This document shows, piece after piece, positions 10,062 to 20,493 of a stretch of DNA of 64,000 nucleotides. This DNA is from Anaerolineae bacterium (GTDB taxonomy: Bacteria; Chloroflexota; Anaerolineae; Aggregatilineales; J027), in contig JAJTXY010000006.1 of the NCBI GenBank assembly GCA_021463865.1, forward strand, positions 124,001 through 188,000, in the 5' to 3' direction. The notes beneath the pieces are model-generated. The model worked only from the letters and a program-made list of their open reading frames with translations, was not told the origin of the DNA and did not search any database. Position 1 is the stretch's first letter, and every line of letters starts with the position of its first letter. Made by a program: the position numbers and the translations under genes.

Positions 10062-10087
10062 GAGGTGTATCCTTTTTTAGAGATATT

Positions 10088-10603
10088 TTATCGTCCCAAC
10101 CACGCGGCGGGGTGTTCGACTGCGACTATTGTTAATTCAGTGTAATCCGCTTGAGGTTGATTTTTTGTCCAGACGGTCAGTTCGCCCTTGTATGTTCCCG
10201 GCTGGGTGACGACCATTGCCACGCGCATCCGTAGGGATTCATCGGCCTGCAAAACGGGACGGCGCTGGATGGCAAAGGTGTATTCGACCCATTTGGATTG
10301 ACCTAGATCATCCGTTTCACGGTAGGGTGGCACCATTTCAATAACACTTACTCCCTGTTCCAGCAAGTCACGTTCCACGCCGATGCTAATCAACTCCTGT
10401 TGGCTGTCGGTGGTGTTATTCAGGGTCAAAGCTACGTCAAACGACTGATTAACCAACACAATACGGGGTGCTTCTGCTTTAGCTTCAATCACATTAGCCT
10501 CACTGCCCAAATAAGCCAAAACTGCACCCCCTAGTACAGCCAGCATGACAGCTATTAAACTGGTGCTGACCAAAAGTTTCTTCCAGCGGGCTTTTAAGTT
10601 CAT
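10088..10603 (-). CDS. Hypothetical single-TM secreted/membrane protein
   Basis: N-terminal TM LVSTSLIAVMLAVLGGAVLAYLG; beta-rich remainder. Confidence 0.75.
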   Translation of the reverse strand: MNLKARWKKLLVSTSLIAVMLAVLGGAVLAYLGSEANVIEAKAEAPRIVLVNQSFDVALTLNNTTDSQQELISIGVERDLLEQGVSVIEMVPPYRETDDLGQSKWVEYTFAIQRRPVLQADESLRMRVAMVVTQPGTYKGELTVWTKNQPQADYTELTIVAVEHPAAWLGR

Positions 10604-10678
10604 AGATGTTCCCGAAAATTAAAGGGTGATTGCACCAACCACCCTTATCATTTTTGCCACAGATTAGCACGTTTTCAA

Positions 10679-12430
10679 CTAGATGGGCTGCTCATTCCGC
10701 AAAACGCGCACATGACGGAATGGCTCGGTACCATAACTCTTGGAGACGAGGTTTTCGTCCCGGATGAGTTCATGCTGACGGCGACGGATATGTGGCGACT
10801 GCGGACGCAAATCCACGTAGTACACCGCGCCATCACGGATTTTATCAATGGCCTGTCGTGTTTCTTCCATCGCTTCTGCAAAGGGGTCAACATGGGTGTT
10901 CAGGTCAATGCCGAACAAATCTGCCAAGAAGTTTTCCACCTGATTGGCAGTATTGGCCCGCAAGACATGAATCGCCACATTGCGCCGTTCCGCGTCCACA
11001 ATGAGCTTAGGTCGCTGACGATAGTAAGTTTTTACCGTGACCAGCACATCCGCACCTCGCAGATCATCTACTAGATGGATCGGTACATTCAATCGTTCAG
11101 CGGCTTCCGTCAAACGATTACGTGCCACTCCATAGGCATAGATTTTGATTTGCCGATTTTTCAACTGCTGGGGCAGCGGAAGCGGCTGGGTGTGGTCAGG
11201 GTCGGAATCTTCCATCGCCAAAGCCAAGGTGTTTTCCAATGGCATTGATCTGGGTTTAGGTGGAGCGGCAACCGCAGCATGTTCTCGACTGCCATTTTTC
11301 GTCACCGCAATAGATTCATCATGGTCGCGGTGTTCATGCCGTTCTGCCTTATGCCGTTTACCATTGCCGCCACTCGCCCGCAGATCAACCACCTCTCGAG
11401 CGTGATTGCGTTCTGGCACAAGCGTGGTTTCGGGGATAATCATTTCTTTATGAATGGCCCCGTTTTCATCACGCCAGCGCACTTCCACAGGCAATGGCCG
11501 CCCGCGCAACTGCGAGTCAACCGCTGCCCCGACATCGTTATGGATAACCATACGATCACGGGCTTGGATTTCGATCAAGACGTCAAAGGTTGGGGGGGCA
11601 CGCCGCTCCAAAACAGTTTTTTGGGTGCCCCGTCGCCGAGCTTCTTCGTCTGAAAGTGTTACCGACTCCACCCCACCGACTAGATCGGAAAGGGTTGGAT
11701 TCCGCAAAATATTTTCCAACGTATTGCCGTGTGCCGTGCCAATCAATTGCACCCCACGTTCGGCAATGGTACGGGCGGCCTGTGCTTCTAGCTCACGCCC
11801 AATTTCGTCAATGATGATGGTTTCGGGGTTGTGGTTTTCCACTGCCTCGATCATCACTTCATGCTGGAGGGTTGGTTGCGCCACCTGCATTCGGCGTGAA
11901 TTGCCGATTGCGGGATGCGGCACGTCACCATCCCCACCGATTTCATTTGAGGTATCCACAATCACCACGCGGCGCGATGCCCCTAACACACGAGCAGTCT
12001 CACGCAGCATCGTTGTTTTGCCTACGCCGGGTGGCCCCAGCAGCAATACACTTTGCTTGGACTGGATAATGTCTTCGATAATGTCAATCGTGCCATAGAC
12101 CGCACGGCCCACGCGGCACGTCAACCCGACGACATCCCCGCGTCGGTTGCGGATAGCGCTGATACGGTGAAGGGTGCGTTCAATGCCCCCGCGATTGTCG
12201 GCGTCAAACATCGCAATCCGCGAGACCACATACTCCAATTCTTCATGAGTAATTTCGTGGTCACTCAACGGATGATTACCGTCAAGATAGCGTGCCATCG
12301 GGACTCGCCCCAGATCGAGGACGACTTCCAACAGCATATCATGACGGCCCAGCTTGTCTAACGTGGCGACAATGGCAGGAGGCCAGATTTCCTTCAGCCG
12401 GTCAATGTCATCAGTTATCCGATGTTCCAT
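10679..12430 (-). CDS. SpoIIIAA/Ycf45-like AAA ATPase with C-terminal R3H-like domain
   Basis: LLLGPPGVGKTTMLRETARVL, VVIVDTSNEIGGDGD, ETIIIDEIGRELEAQAARTIAERGVQLIGTAHGNTLENILRNP. Confidence 0.93.
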   Translation of the reverse strand: MEHRITDDIDRLKEIWPPAIVATLDKLGRHDMLLEVVLDLGRVPMARYLDGNHPLSDHEITHEELEYVVSRIAMFDADNRGGIERTLHRISAIRNRRGDVVGLTCRVGRAVYGTIDIIEDIIQSKQSVLLLGPPGVGKTTMLRETARVLGASRRVVIVDTSNEIGGDGDVPHPAIGNSRRMQVAQPTLQHEVMIEAVENHNPETIIIDEIGRELEAQAARTIAERGVQLIGTAHGNTLENILRNPTLSDLVGGVESVTLSDEEARRRGTQKTVLERRAPPTFDVLIEIQARDRMVIHNDVGAAVDSQLRGRPLPVEVRWRDENGAIHKEMIIPETTLVPERNHAREVVDLRASGGNGKRHKAERHEHRDHDESIAVTKNGSREHAAVAAPPKPRSMPLENTLALAMEDSDPDHTQPLPLPQQLKNRQIKIYAYGVARNRLTEAAERLNVPIHLVDDLRGADVLVTVKTYYRQRPKLIVDAERRNVAIHVLRANTANQVENFLADLFGIDLNTHVDPFAEAMEETRQAIDKIRDGAVYYVDLRPQSPHIRRRQHELIRDENLVSKSYGTEPFRHVRVLRNEQPI

Positions 12431-12499
12431 ATGGTTTGTTGTTTTTCTCCAGAGTTGTTTTAACGCATAACGAACATGCGTAGGGCGACAAACCGACCC

Positions 12500-13600
12500 C
12501 TAGCGCAGCGGTTCAATCGAAATTTCCGCTGAACTTACGAGCGTGCCGAATTCCAAAGTGGCCCGCGCTGGCTCTGTCCCGTTTTCCATCCGTGCTACGG
12601 TGTGTTTGACAAACACCGCCTGCTGGTCACCCGCTACTAGGCCCAACAGATTCAGCGGTATTCGCAGCCAATCTTGATAAGATCGCACCGCAAAATACAT
12701 GGGCAGGCGTTCGGCTTTTGACCAACAATTGATGGCATGTTCAAGGATAGCTTCGGCCTCTTCATACACGTCCGGGTGTAGATAGGGCTTCACCATTAAC
12801 CCCGCTTTGCCTTCAATCACCGACAGATAACCGAGCAGTCGTTGTTCGCCAATGACCTCCACCACCAAACTGCCGGCATTAATCTCCGGTAGAGGGTCAG
12901 CCTGTTGGATAAGACTTGGCACCAACGCGGCATGAAGCGCTTGTACGCGAATCATGTCAATTTCATTGGCAGGCCGCACATGCAGCCGTTCCAACGAAGC
13001 ACTCGGTCGGATTGGTCCCGGCGCTCTTCGGAAAATGGTCTGTCGAGCGTAGACGACAAACCCCGCTTTACGCAACAGCTTAAACGCACTATGTTCATGC
13101 TCTAACACCTCCGCTGTAATCGTCCACGCACCCCGCCGCCCTGCTGTATGAACTAGCCCGTCAATTAACTGCAACCATGCCACATAATCGAGATTTTCTT
13201 GTGGAATGGGAGCGAGGCAAGCGATATGCGCGGATCGTTCCCCAACCCGATGCCGAATCTGCCCGATCAATCCATTGTCGCCGTCACGCATAACCAATGT
13301 TGGAAAACCGAGATCAGCCATTGGCACCATCGCAAGCAGTGCCGCTTCCAAAGGATTAATCCCTCGGGTAAGTGCAATGGTCGTGTCGGTCAGTAGTTGG
13401 CGTGACGCCAGACGACGCACGAGAGCGAGGTCCATTGGGGTTGGGGCAAAGGGGCGAACGTCAGTCACAAATTTGTGTCGTTTTGGGTGGTCCAAAAAAG
13501 CTGCATAAGCGGTTCTCAGCGAAAACTCCACTGGCGCATCCCACAAAATTGTGCGCCCGATTAAAAGTATTGTATCACAAGCCATGCCCATTCGCGGCAA
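12500..13600 (-). CDS. GNAT-like acetyltransferase/hypothetical protein
   Basis: Long ORF; GNAT-like segment HSAFKLLRKAGFVVYARQTIFRR. Confidence 0.65.
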   Translation of the reverse strand: MPRMGMACDTILLIGRTILWDAPVEFSLRTAYAAFLDHPKRHKFVTDVRPFAPTPMDLALVRRLASRQLLTDTTIALTRGINPLEAALLAMVPMADLGFPTLVMRDGDNGLIGQIRHRVGERSAHIACLAPIPQENLDYVAWLQLIDGLVHTAGRRGAWTITAEVLEHEHSAFKLLRKAGFVVYARQTIFRRAPGPIRPSASLERLHVRPANEIDMIRVQALHAALVPSLIQQADPLPEINAGSLVVEVIGEQRLLGYLSVIEGKAGLMVKPYLHPDVYEEAEAILEHAINCWSKAERLPMYFAVRSYQDWLRIPLNLLGLVAGDQQAVFVKHTVARMENGTEPARATLEFGTLVSSAEISIEPLR

Positions 13601-13679
13601 AAATTTATAGACTTCTTACTAAAATTAGCGCCACGTCATGAGATGGATAGAAATCGGTTGCTCTGGGGAAAAATTAGGC

Positions 13680-13713
13680 AGAAAATGAAAAACCCCTGCC
13701 CGGAGCAGAGGTT
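13680..13713 (-). terminator. Intrinsic terminator downstream of the cupin gene
   Basis: Inverted repeat aacccctgc/gcagaggtt (one mismatch) with a T-rich run on the minus strand. Confidence 0.75.
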
Positions 13714-13742
13714 CATGTTTCAAAGGGTGATTGAGAGGAATT

Positions 13743-14081
13743 TTAGCGGCGGGCGGCGGGTGTACCTTCGACACACATGACGCCCTGAGGGCCAACGGTT
13801 ATGCTATGACGTGCCCCGGCTGCAATGTCAATGCGGTCGCCCTTTTTCAGTACGACACGCTGACGGGTATCAGGCAGAAATACCTCCATGCTACCCTCCA
13901 CACAATAGAGCGATTTGGCATGTCCGTGACTGCGAACCCCATACCGATAATTGGCATTATTCGACCATTTAAAGGGTCGTAATCCATCTTGCTCAAGCTG
14001 ATGGGTCATCAAGGCAAGCGTTGGATGTTGGCTGCCATGCCAGCGAACGACGCGCAGCATATCAGTTTTTGTTGCAGACAT
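13743..14081 (-). CDS. Cupin domain protein
   Basis: HGHAKSLYCVEGSMEVFLPDTRQRVVLKKGDRIDIAAGARHSITVGPQG. Confidence 0.85.
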   Translation of the reverse strand: MSATKTDMLRVVRWHGSQHPTLALMTHQLEQDGLRPFKWSNNANYRYGVRSHGHAKSLYCVEGSMEVFLPDTRQRVVLKKGDRIDIAAGARHSITVGPQGVMCVEGTPAARR

Positions 14082-14171
14082 AAAACTCCAAAGTCCCTTC
14101 CAAAATTTGGTCTAAGTAACAAACCAAATTCTAATAATTGAATTGTCATTCAATTGATGCCGGAGAAAATA

Positions 14172-14732
14172 TTATACCAATCCTAAATATTTTTCAAGCA
14201 TCCAGCATGGCTCATGGACTTGTACAATTTCACCAACATGGTTTACATACTGCCATTTACCGGGGTCATCCGCATACACGCTATAATCATGGCGTTCGTA
14301 CAATCGCCGCGCCCCCACATTGGTTTTGGCAACCGAGATGGTTGACCATTGGTTGTCGTGCTGCACCAATAGTCGTTCGGCCTCTTGTAGCAGTCGTGTG
14401 CCGATGCCTCGATTATGGAGGTGTTCCATGACCCGCAGTGCGTAAAGATACCCCCGCCGCACCGGTTCATCTTCTTCGGTGTGATAACGATTGCGTTTAT
14501 AGGGGGTTGGCTGTCCGGGCAAAATAAAAACATGCCCTACCGGGAATCCGCCTAAATCCGCGATCAGCATGAGGCGTTTGCCCAGACATTGGTCTTCATA
14601 GGTCAGCCGGAACATGCGCCGAAAATGGGTATATTGACCATACCATTCCAATTTGGGCAAATCTTCGGGAATGGCTAACCGCAGTTGTAAATCGAGTTCG
14701 AGGTGCATAGAAGCGACAACAGTGATGTCCAT
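14172..14732 (-). CDS. GNAT family N-acetyltransferase
   Basis: LYALRVMEHLHNRGIGTRLLQEAERLL..TNVGARRLYERHDYSVY. Confidence 0.88.
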   Translation of the reverse strand: MDITVVASMHLELDLQLRLAIPEDLPKLEWYGQYTHFRRMFRLTYEDQCLGKRLMLIADLGGFPVGHVFILPGQPTPYKRNRYHTEEDEPVRRGYLYALRVMEHLHNRGIGTRLLQEAERLLVQHDNQWSTISVAKTNVGARRLYERHDYSVYADDPGKWQYVNHVGEIVQVHEPCWMLEKYLGLV

Positions 14733-14734
14733 AA

Positions 14735-17329
14735 TTATTCCACTTCGGTCAACAGACTTGCTAGGAACGCCGCCTCTTCTTCGGCTGATTGAATTTCACC
14801 ATCCAGCCATGCCCGCCGAACTTCGCGTAAAAGCTGACCAATGATTGGCCCACGCTTTAATCCTAGTGTAAGGAGGTCATTGCCATTGATGGTAGGATGA
14901 ATGTGACGCCATTCCATGACAAAATGTACAATTTTCTGCCGCAGAAAGGCAAATGGGGCGGCGGCCCAATTCACTAACCAACTCACCTCCCCTAACGATT
15001 CCAACGCATAAACCACTGAACTGCGCGGTGTCTCAGGGGTAAATTGCAGCACCGCCTGATAGCCTTTGCATACTGCGCTGAGGTGGTCAACGTTCGTCTT
15101 CGAAATCATCAAGCGCTGGCCCAATTGACGTAACTCTTCTTCGGCAAACCGCACCACCAAAATAGCGAACATAGCCACCCGCCAGTCATCAAAAGCGGGG
15201 GATATGTTGAACGGTTGAAATTCCTTCGCATACAGCAGCGCCCGAATTGCCCCTTCCGCCCATTCATCCAAGCGTAATTGGGGATGGATTTGGCGCAATA
15301 GACCCAATTCATCCATCCGACGGAGTCCTCGTATTGGCTGCTGTTCCGCCATAATAAGGTTCAATTCATGCCGCACCCGTTCGCCCGATACCCGATCCAA
15401 AAATGGTAGGGCGTCATACAATAAATGTTCGGTACGCGGTTCGATTTTGAAGCCAAACCGCTGCTCAAATCGGATGGCCCGTACCATGCGCGTCGGGTCA
15501 TCTACAAAGCTGAGGCTGTGCAGTACACGGATTAGGCCATCGTGTAAATCGCGCTGTCCGTTGTAATAATCCAGCAACTCCCCCATTGGTTCGGGGGCCA
15601 GCCGGATTGCCATCGTGTTGATGGTGAAATCCCGCCGATGCAGGTCTTGTTTTATCGAACTTTGGCGCACGGTGGGGAGTGCGGTGGGTTCTTCATAAAA
15701 TTCAGCGCGGGCTGTCGCAAAATCTATAAAATCCGGCCCGTTGGCTAAATTGAGTCGGGTGGCATCCAACACCCATTTCGCCGTGCCAAATTGGGCATGA
15801 AAATGAACAACGCCCCCATATTTTTCACATAGGCTTTCTACCAAACGCGGTACATCCCCTTCAACCACGAAATCAATATCCAGATTGGGCACATCGAGCA
15901 GCAGATCACGCACAAAACCGCCCACTAGATATAGCCCCATGTGAGCCGCCTGAGCTTCTTGGGCGATGGTCAAAATCAACTGCCATACATCGTTGGGCAG
16001 AACCTGTGCCAATTTTTGGTATATCAAGGTAGGTTGATTGGCATAAGGGGGTGGTTCCGTCCAGCGCCGGATAAGATCAGTACGGGTTACAATCCCGATA
16101 ATCTTGCCATCTTCGTTGAGGACGGGCATCTGCCCCCAACCGGAATCCATCATTTTCTGGCGCAAGGTTTCCAATCCATCGTTCGGCTGCACGTAGATCT
16201 GTCCCGCTTCCATAATAACGGCAACGGGCTGCTGGCCCATTTGATGATTCATGGCCCTGTCTACAGCGCGGCGGGTTAATAAGCCCACCAGTGCCTTTCC
16301 GTCGAGTACCGGATAGCCTTCATGCCCAGAACGCTGCATCAGGAGCGCTGCATCTTTAATGAGCGTCTTAGAAGAAAGTGTTTGCACGCGCCCGGCTGAC
16401 ATCAACTCTGCGACACGCACACCGGGTTTGACAATCTGGGGCAGTAGGTTTTCAATCTGGGCTTGGATACTGGCAATATCCCCATCCCGTATGAGCGCAG
16501 CGGCGGCGCGGTCATGTCCGCCCCCACCCAGTTGATCAGCGATTTCTGAAACATCAATTTCGGGCGTGGTGCTGCGGGCCACTAGTTGGACATTTTGCCC
16601 CATCTGTACCAGCAGAAACATTGCATCAGGATCAAACAGGTCGCTCAGTTTGGGGGCAAGCGATGAAATCTCGGCGATTTGTTCGGCGGCCTGCGCTGTC
16701 GCTATCAAAATCCAATGGCCCATGATTTCAATGGTTTCCGCTGAGTCGCGCAGTTGGTCATAAAGCTCGAGTTGGTCATCTTGTAGGGGATGGCGCAAAA
16801 AATCGCGTACCAGATCAAGCTGTGCCCCTTGCTCCAACAGCCATGCCACTGCCTGAATATCACGCACCGTCGTTCGGCTGTAGGTCAATGACCCAGTGTC
16901 CTCATGAATCCCCAACATCAGTAAAGTTGCCTCAAGGGAATTGATTTGTACGTTGTGACGACGAATTTTTTCGACGAGTAAGGTAGTATTGGCCCCAAGC
17001 GTCTCACCTTCGAACTCATAATGGACAGGCCGGTCAGGATTAGGGGCATGATGGTCAATGACGTGGACGGGCGTTTTGGGCCGGATACCACGCATATTGG
17101 CAATCGTCTGGGTATCTACCACATAGGCCCGTTCAATTTTGGGGTGGCGCGTCAAATCTTCTTCGTGAATGGCAGGCAAGAGGCTGGCGTAGAGGGTGAG
17201 GAAATTGCGCACATTGCGATTGACCCGACTTGGCAAGACGGCGGTTGCTTGTGGGTCAAGTTTGGTCATTGCCAGCAGTGAGGCGATTGCATCAAAATCA
17301 GCATTATTGTGGGTTAAGATGAGCCGCAC
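14735..17329 (-). CDS. DHH phosphoesterase-CBS-CBS-tRNA nucleotidyltransferase/poly(A) polymerase fusion protein
   Basis: DADFDAIASLLA-like NNADFDAIASLLA, VIDHHAPN, GGGGHDRAAAA; paired CBS; LYLVGGFVRDLLL and DIDFVVEGD; KQDLHRRDFTINTMA. Confidence 0.95.
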   Translation of the reverse strand: MRLILTHNNADFDAIASLLAMTKLDPQATAVLPSRVNRNVRNFLTLYASLLPAIHEEDLTRHPKIERAYVVDTQTIANMRGIRPKTPVHVIDHHAPNPDRPVHYEFEGETLGANTTLLVEKIRRHNVQINSLEATLLMLGIHEDTGSLTYSRTTVRDIQAVAWLLEQGAQLDLVRDFLRHPLQDDQLELYDQLRDSAETIEIMGHWILIATAQAAEQIAEISSLAPKLSDLFDPDAMFLLVQMGQNVQLVARSTTPEIDVSEIADQLGGGGHDRAAAALIRDGDIASIQAQIENLLPQIVKPGVRVAELMSAGRVQTLSSKTLIKDAALLMQRSGHEGYPVLDGKALVGLLTRRAVDRAMNHQMGQQPVAVIMEAGQIYVQPNDGLETLRQKMMDSGWGQMPVLNEDGKIIGIVTRTDLIRRWTEPPPYANQPTLIYQKLAQVLPNDVWQLILTIAQEAQAAHMGLYLVGGFVRDLLLDVPNLDIDFVVEGDVPRLVESLCEKYGGVVHFHAQFGTAKWVLDATRLNLANGPDFIDFATARAEFYEEPTALPTVRQSSIKQDLHRRDFTINTMAIRLAPEPMGELLDYYNGQRDLHDGLIRVLHSLSFVDDPTRMVRAIRFEQRFGFKIEPRTEHLLYDALPFLDRVSGERVRHELNLIMAEQQPIRGLRRMDELGLLRQIHPQLRLDEWAEGAIRALLYAKEFQPFNISPAFDDWRVAMFAILVVRFAEEELRQLGQRLMISKTNVDHLSAVCKGYQAVLQFTPETPRSSVVYALESLGEVSWLVNWAAAPFAFLRQKIVHFVMEWRHIHPTINGNDLLTLGLKRGPIIGQLLREVRRAWLDGEIQSAEEEAAFLASLLTEVE

Positions 17330-17360
17330 CGGACGTGCCCTTGTTCAATTTGGCCGCTAA

Positions 17361-17401
17361 ACAAAAATGGGGTATACCCCAAGCGGAAGTATACCCCATT
17401 T
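17361..17401 (-). terminator. Intrinsic terminator downstream of plsY
   Basis: Perfect 12-bp inverted repeat aaatggggtata/tataccccattt followed by a T-rich run on the minus strand. Confidence 0.85.
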
Positions 17402-17417
17402 CTAAAGCGTGTCTATT

Positions 17418-18062
17418 TTAGGAGGCGCGTTCACCCAAGCGGCGTTCTTTGCCCTTGATCAGTGCCTTAATGTTCTCACGGTGGCGATAGAAAATCATGG
17501 CTGTAACCGCGATGTACCCCACATATACGGGGTCGGCTTCTTTAAGGATGACCATGCCAATCATTACGGCTGAAACAAAAGCAACGCTGGCAAGTACACC
17601 AAGCGAAACGTAGCGGGTCACAAATACAATGGTGGCCCACAGCATCAGGCAAATGGCAATAATCAGCGGCGGCACCAGCAGCACCCATGTTCCGGTGGCT
17701 GTTGCAGCGCCCTTACCACCACGAATCCGTCCCGTAATGAGTGAGGCGAAGATTGACCAATTATGACCGACTACCACCGCAATCGCCGCGATAATCATGG
17801 CTGCGGAAGAATAATCATGGGCATGATGCGAGGCGATTGCACGGGCCAACAACAGTGCCCCGATGCCTTTGAAGCCGTCGAGCAGCCAAACCAGCAACCC
17901 CCATTGGAAGCCGAGCGCACGGGCGGTATTATTGGCACCCATGTTGCCGCTGCCGACCTCAAAAATGTTAATCCCGTGCAGCCGACCAATAACATAGGCA
18001 GTCGGGAACGAGCCGATTAGATAGCTGGTAATTGCGATGGTTAAAACTTCTTGGAAACTCAT
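17418..18062 (-). CDS. plsY: Glycerol-3-phosphate acyltransferase PlsY
   Basis: YLIGSFPTAYVIGRLHGINIFEVGSGNMGANNTARALG, GHNWSIF..RGGKGAATATGTW. Confidence 0.96.
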   Translation of the reverse strand: MSFQEVLTIAITSYLIGSFPTAYVIGRLHGINIFEVGSGNMGANNTARALGFQWGLLVWLLDGFKGIGALLLARAIASHHAHDYSSAAMIIAAIAVVVGHNWSIFASLITGRIRGGKGAATATGTWVLLVPPLIIAICLMLWATIVFVTRYVSLGVLASVAFVSAVMIGMVILKEADPVYVGYIAVTAMIFYRHRENIKALIKGKERRLGERAS

Positions 18063-18226
18063 AGGTCGCCATGCCTCATGGACTGGGTTATTATCGTGCG
18101 ATAAGCTGGCACAATAATGATAACACCGTTGATTCCAGAACGGTGCGCTTTTGGCAAAATGTATTTAATTCTTTCTCAGTAGTTGTTGTATTCTGTACAA
18201 GTCAAATACAAAAGTCGGAGTTGGCG

Positions 18227-20398
18227 ATGTCCAAAATCCATCTTTCACTGGTGTTCCACAACCATCAGCCTGTTGGAAATTTTGATTATATTTTTCATGA
18301 TGCCTATGAAAAAGCCTATAAACCCCTGACGGACTGCCTTGACCGTCACCCGACCATTTTGGCGGCGATGCACTTTACTGGCCCTCTACTAGATTGGCTG
18401 ATGGCAAATCAACCCGCCTATTTAGATCAAGTGGCATCTCAAGCCCAACGCGGCCAACTCGAAATCCTAACGGGAGCCTATTATGAGCCGATACTGGCAA
18501 TGTTGCAGGACGCCGATAAGCTAGGTCAGATACAAAAGTTAAATCAAGCCATTGAACAGCTTTTTGGAACTACGCCTGCTGGCCTATGGCTGGCCGAGCG
18601 TATCTGGGAGCCGCATTTCCCCAAGCCGCTGCAAGAAGCAGGCATCCAATACACCATCTTGGATGATGCCCATTTCCAATCAGCAGGGTTTCCAGCGGAA
18701 GACCTTTTTGGTTATTTTGTGTCGGAGGAGCAAGGTCAAACGATTAACCTTGTACCCTCCCATCGCCAACTGCGTTACTTGGTTCCGTGGAAGCCAGTTG
18801 ATGATGTGATTAGCTGGTTGCAAGAGCAAGCCGATCAGCGCAATTCCCCCGGCAAGCCCCCAGCATGGGCTGTCATGGCGGACGATGGTGAAAAATTCGG
18901 CCATTGGCCCGAAACGTATAACAGCATCTGGGTAGAGGGCTGGTTGGATGAATTTTTCACTGCACTAGAGCAAAACGCCGAATGGGTACAGTTGATTCAC
19001 CCCAAAGACTATATGGCCCAATTCCGTCCGCGTGGTCGGGCATATCTACCTACCGCTTCCTATATGGAAATGGGCGAATGGGCGTTGCCATCGCCTGCGT
19101 CATGGGAACTACGTGACCTGCGTGAACAATATCAACAAGAACTAGAAATTATTCCTGAATGGGATCAGGAGAAGCGCGAAGAAACTGGGCGTGTGTTGAA
19201 ATTTTTGCGTGGCAGTTTTTGGCGCAACTTCTTGGTGAAGTACCCCGAAATTAACCACATGCAGAAACGCGGCCTTGCCCTCAGCCAGCGGATTCACGCC
19301 CTACCCCCAAGCCCCACGCGCGAAAAAGCCTTAAATGCGCTGTGGGCTTCGCAATGCAATTGTGCTTATTGGCATGGGGTATTTGGTGGAGTCTATCTGT
19401 TCCATATCCGCTCTGCCAATTACAGCAATATCATTGAAGCCGAGTTGTTATTGGAGGATGGCAAGACGGCATCGGTGCAGGAAAGCGATTTTAACTCCGA
19501 TGGCTTTGCCGAGGTGATTGCCTCCAATGGGCCATTACAGGTGGTTGTTGAGCCAGCACAAGGTGGTATCTTGACCGAATTGGACTATCGTCCCGCCAAA
19601 TATAACCTGCTCAATATTATGTCGCGCCACCCCGAAGGTTATCACATTCAGATTCAAGAAGCCGCCGACACCCATATGCTCATGACCCCCGGTGATGACC
19701 GTAATAAGTTTGAAGGCGAACCCGTGCGGGCCAAAGAGAAGGGCCTCGAAAAATATATTTATGTGGATTGGCATCGGCGCGGCATGTTTGTTGACCATTT
19801 TCCCGGCGAACAAACCACCCTGCAAAATTTTGAGGCCAGTCAATACCCCGAGCAGGGCGATTTTGTAGACCAGCAGTATCAAGTTGAAATCCAAACTACC
19901 GACCCTAGCCCCGTGCTGCGGTTGGTACGCGATGGGTATGTGTGGGTGCGTGATATTCGATTAGCTGTGCAAGTTGCCAAGACCATCCGTCTTGAAAATG
20001 AAACTATCGTGGCGGTCTATCAAATTACCAATAAGGGCGATGTGGCACTGGCGACCCGTTTTGGAGTCGAATTGGCCTTTGGTCTTGATGGGGGTGATAA
20101 CCGCGAATATTGCGTGTTAGAGGTCAATGGCAATAGCTATGGATTGGGCACAACGGGGGAAGTGGGAGGTGTGACGCGCTATCGTGCTTCGACCAAGCTG
20201 CGTAAAGTGGCCCTCGAATTTTCGTTAAGCCGCTCGGCGACCCTGTGGCGCTTCCCACTGGCTCCGATTACCCTGTCCGAAGGTGGTTTTGAACGGGTTC
20301 ATCAGGGCATGGTGTCGTTTCCATGGTGGGTGCTCAATCTAGCCCCCGGCGAAACTTGGGAAACCGAAATTCAATTGGCGTTGACTTCACTCAAGTGA
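18227..20398 (+). CDS. GH57 family glycoside hydrolase / 4-alpha-glucanotransferase-like
   Basis: MSKIHLSLVFHNHQPVGNF; GLWLAERIWEPHFP; VMADDGEKFGHWPETY; start trimmed from track ORF start 18071 to the ATG at 18227. Confidence 0.93.
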   Translation: MSKIHLSLVFHNHQPVGNFDYIFHDAYEKAYKPLTDCLDRHPTILAAMHFTGPLLDWLMANQPAYLDQVASQAQRGQLEILTGAYYEPILAMLQDADKLGQIQKLNQAIEQLFGTTPAGLWLAERIWEPHFPKPLQEAGIQYTILDDAHFQSAGFPAEDLFGYFVSEEQGQTINLVPSHRQLRYLVPWKPVDDVISWLQEQADQRNSPGKPPAWAVMADDGEKFGHWPETYNSIWVEGWLDEFFTALEQNAEWVQLIHPKDYMAQFRPRGRAYLPTASYMEMGEWALPSPASWELRDLREQYQQELEIIPEWDQEKREETGRVLKFLRGSFWRNFLVKYPEINHMQKRGLALSQRIHALPPSPTREKALNALWASQCNCAYWHGVFGGVYLFHIRSANYSNIIEAELLLEDGKTASVQESDFNSDGFAEVIASNGPLQVVVEPAQGGILTELDYRPAKYNLLNIMSRHPEGYHIQIQEAADTHMLMTPGDDRNKFEGEPVRAKEKGLEKYIYVDWHRRGMFVDHFPGEQTTLQNFEASQYPEQGDFVDQQYQVEIQTTDPSPVLRLVRDGYVWVRDIRLAVQVAKTIRLENETIVAVYQITNKGDVALATRFGVELAFGLDGGDNREYCVLEVNGNSYGLGTTGEVGGVTRYRASTKLRKVALEFSLSRSATLWRFPLAPITLSEGGFERVHQGMVSFPWWVLNLAPGETWETEIQLALTSLK

Positions 20399-20493
20399 AA
20401 CATTGTAGACTCCCCACAGACTAATCAGGATATGGGATGAGGATTCGTCTTCATCCCTTCATCGAACCATTGTGGAGCATGAAAGGCGCATTG

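Noticed and set aside
11454-12098. 214-aa plus-strand ORF (and 11279-11653)
   Set aside because: Antisense to the SpoIIIAA-like ATPase, whose motifs are unambiguous.
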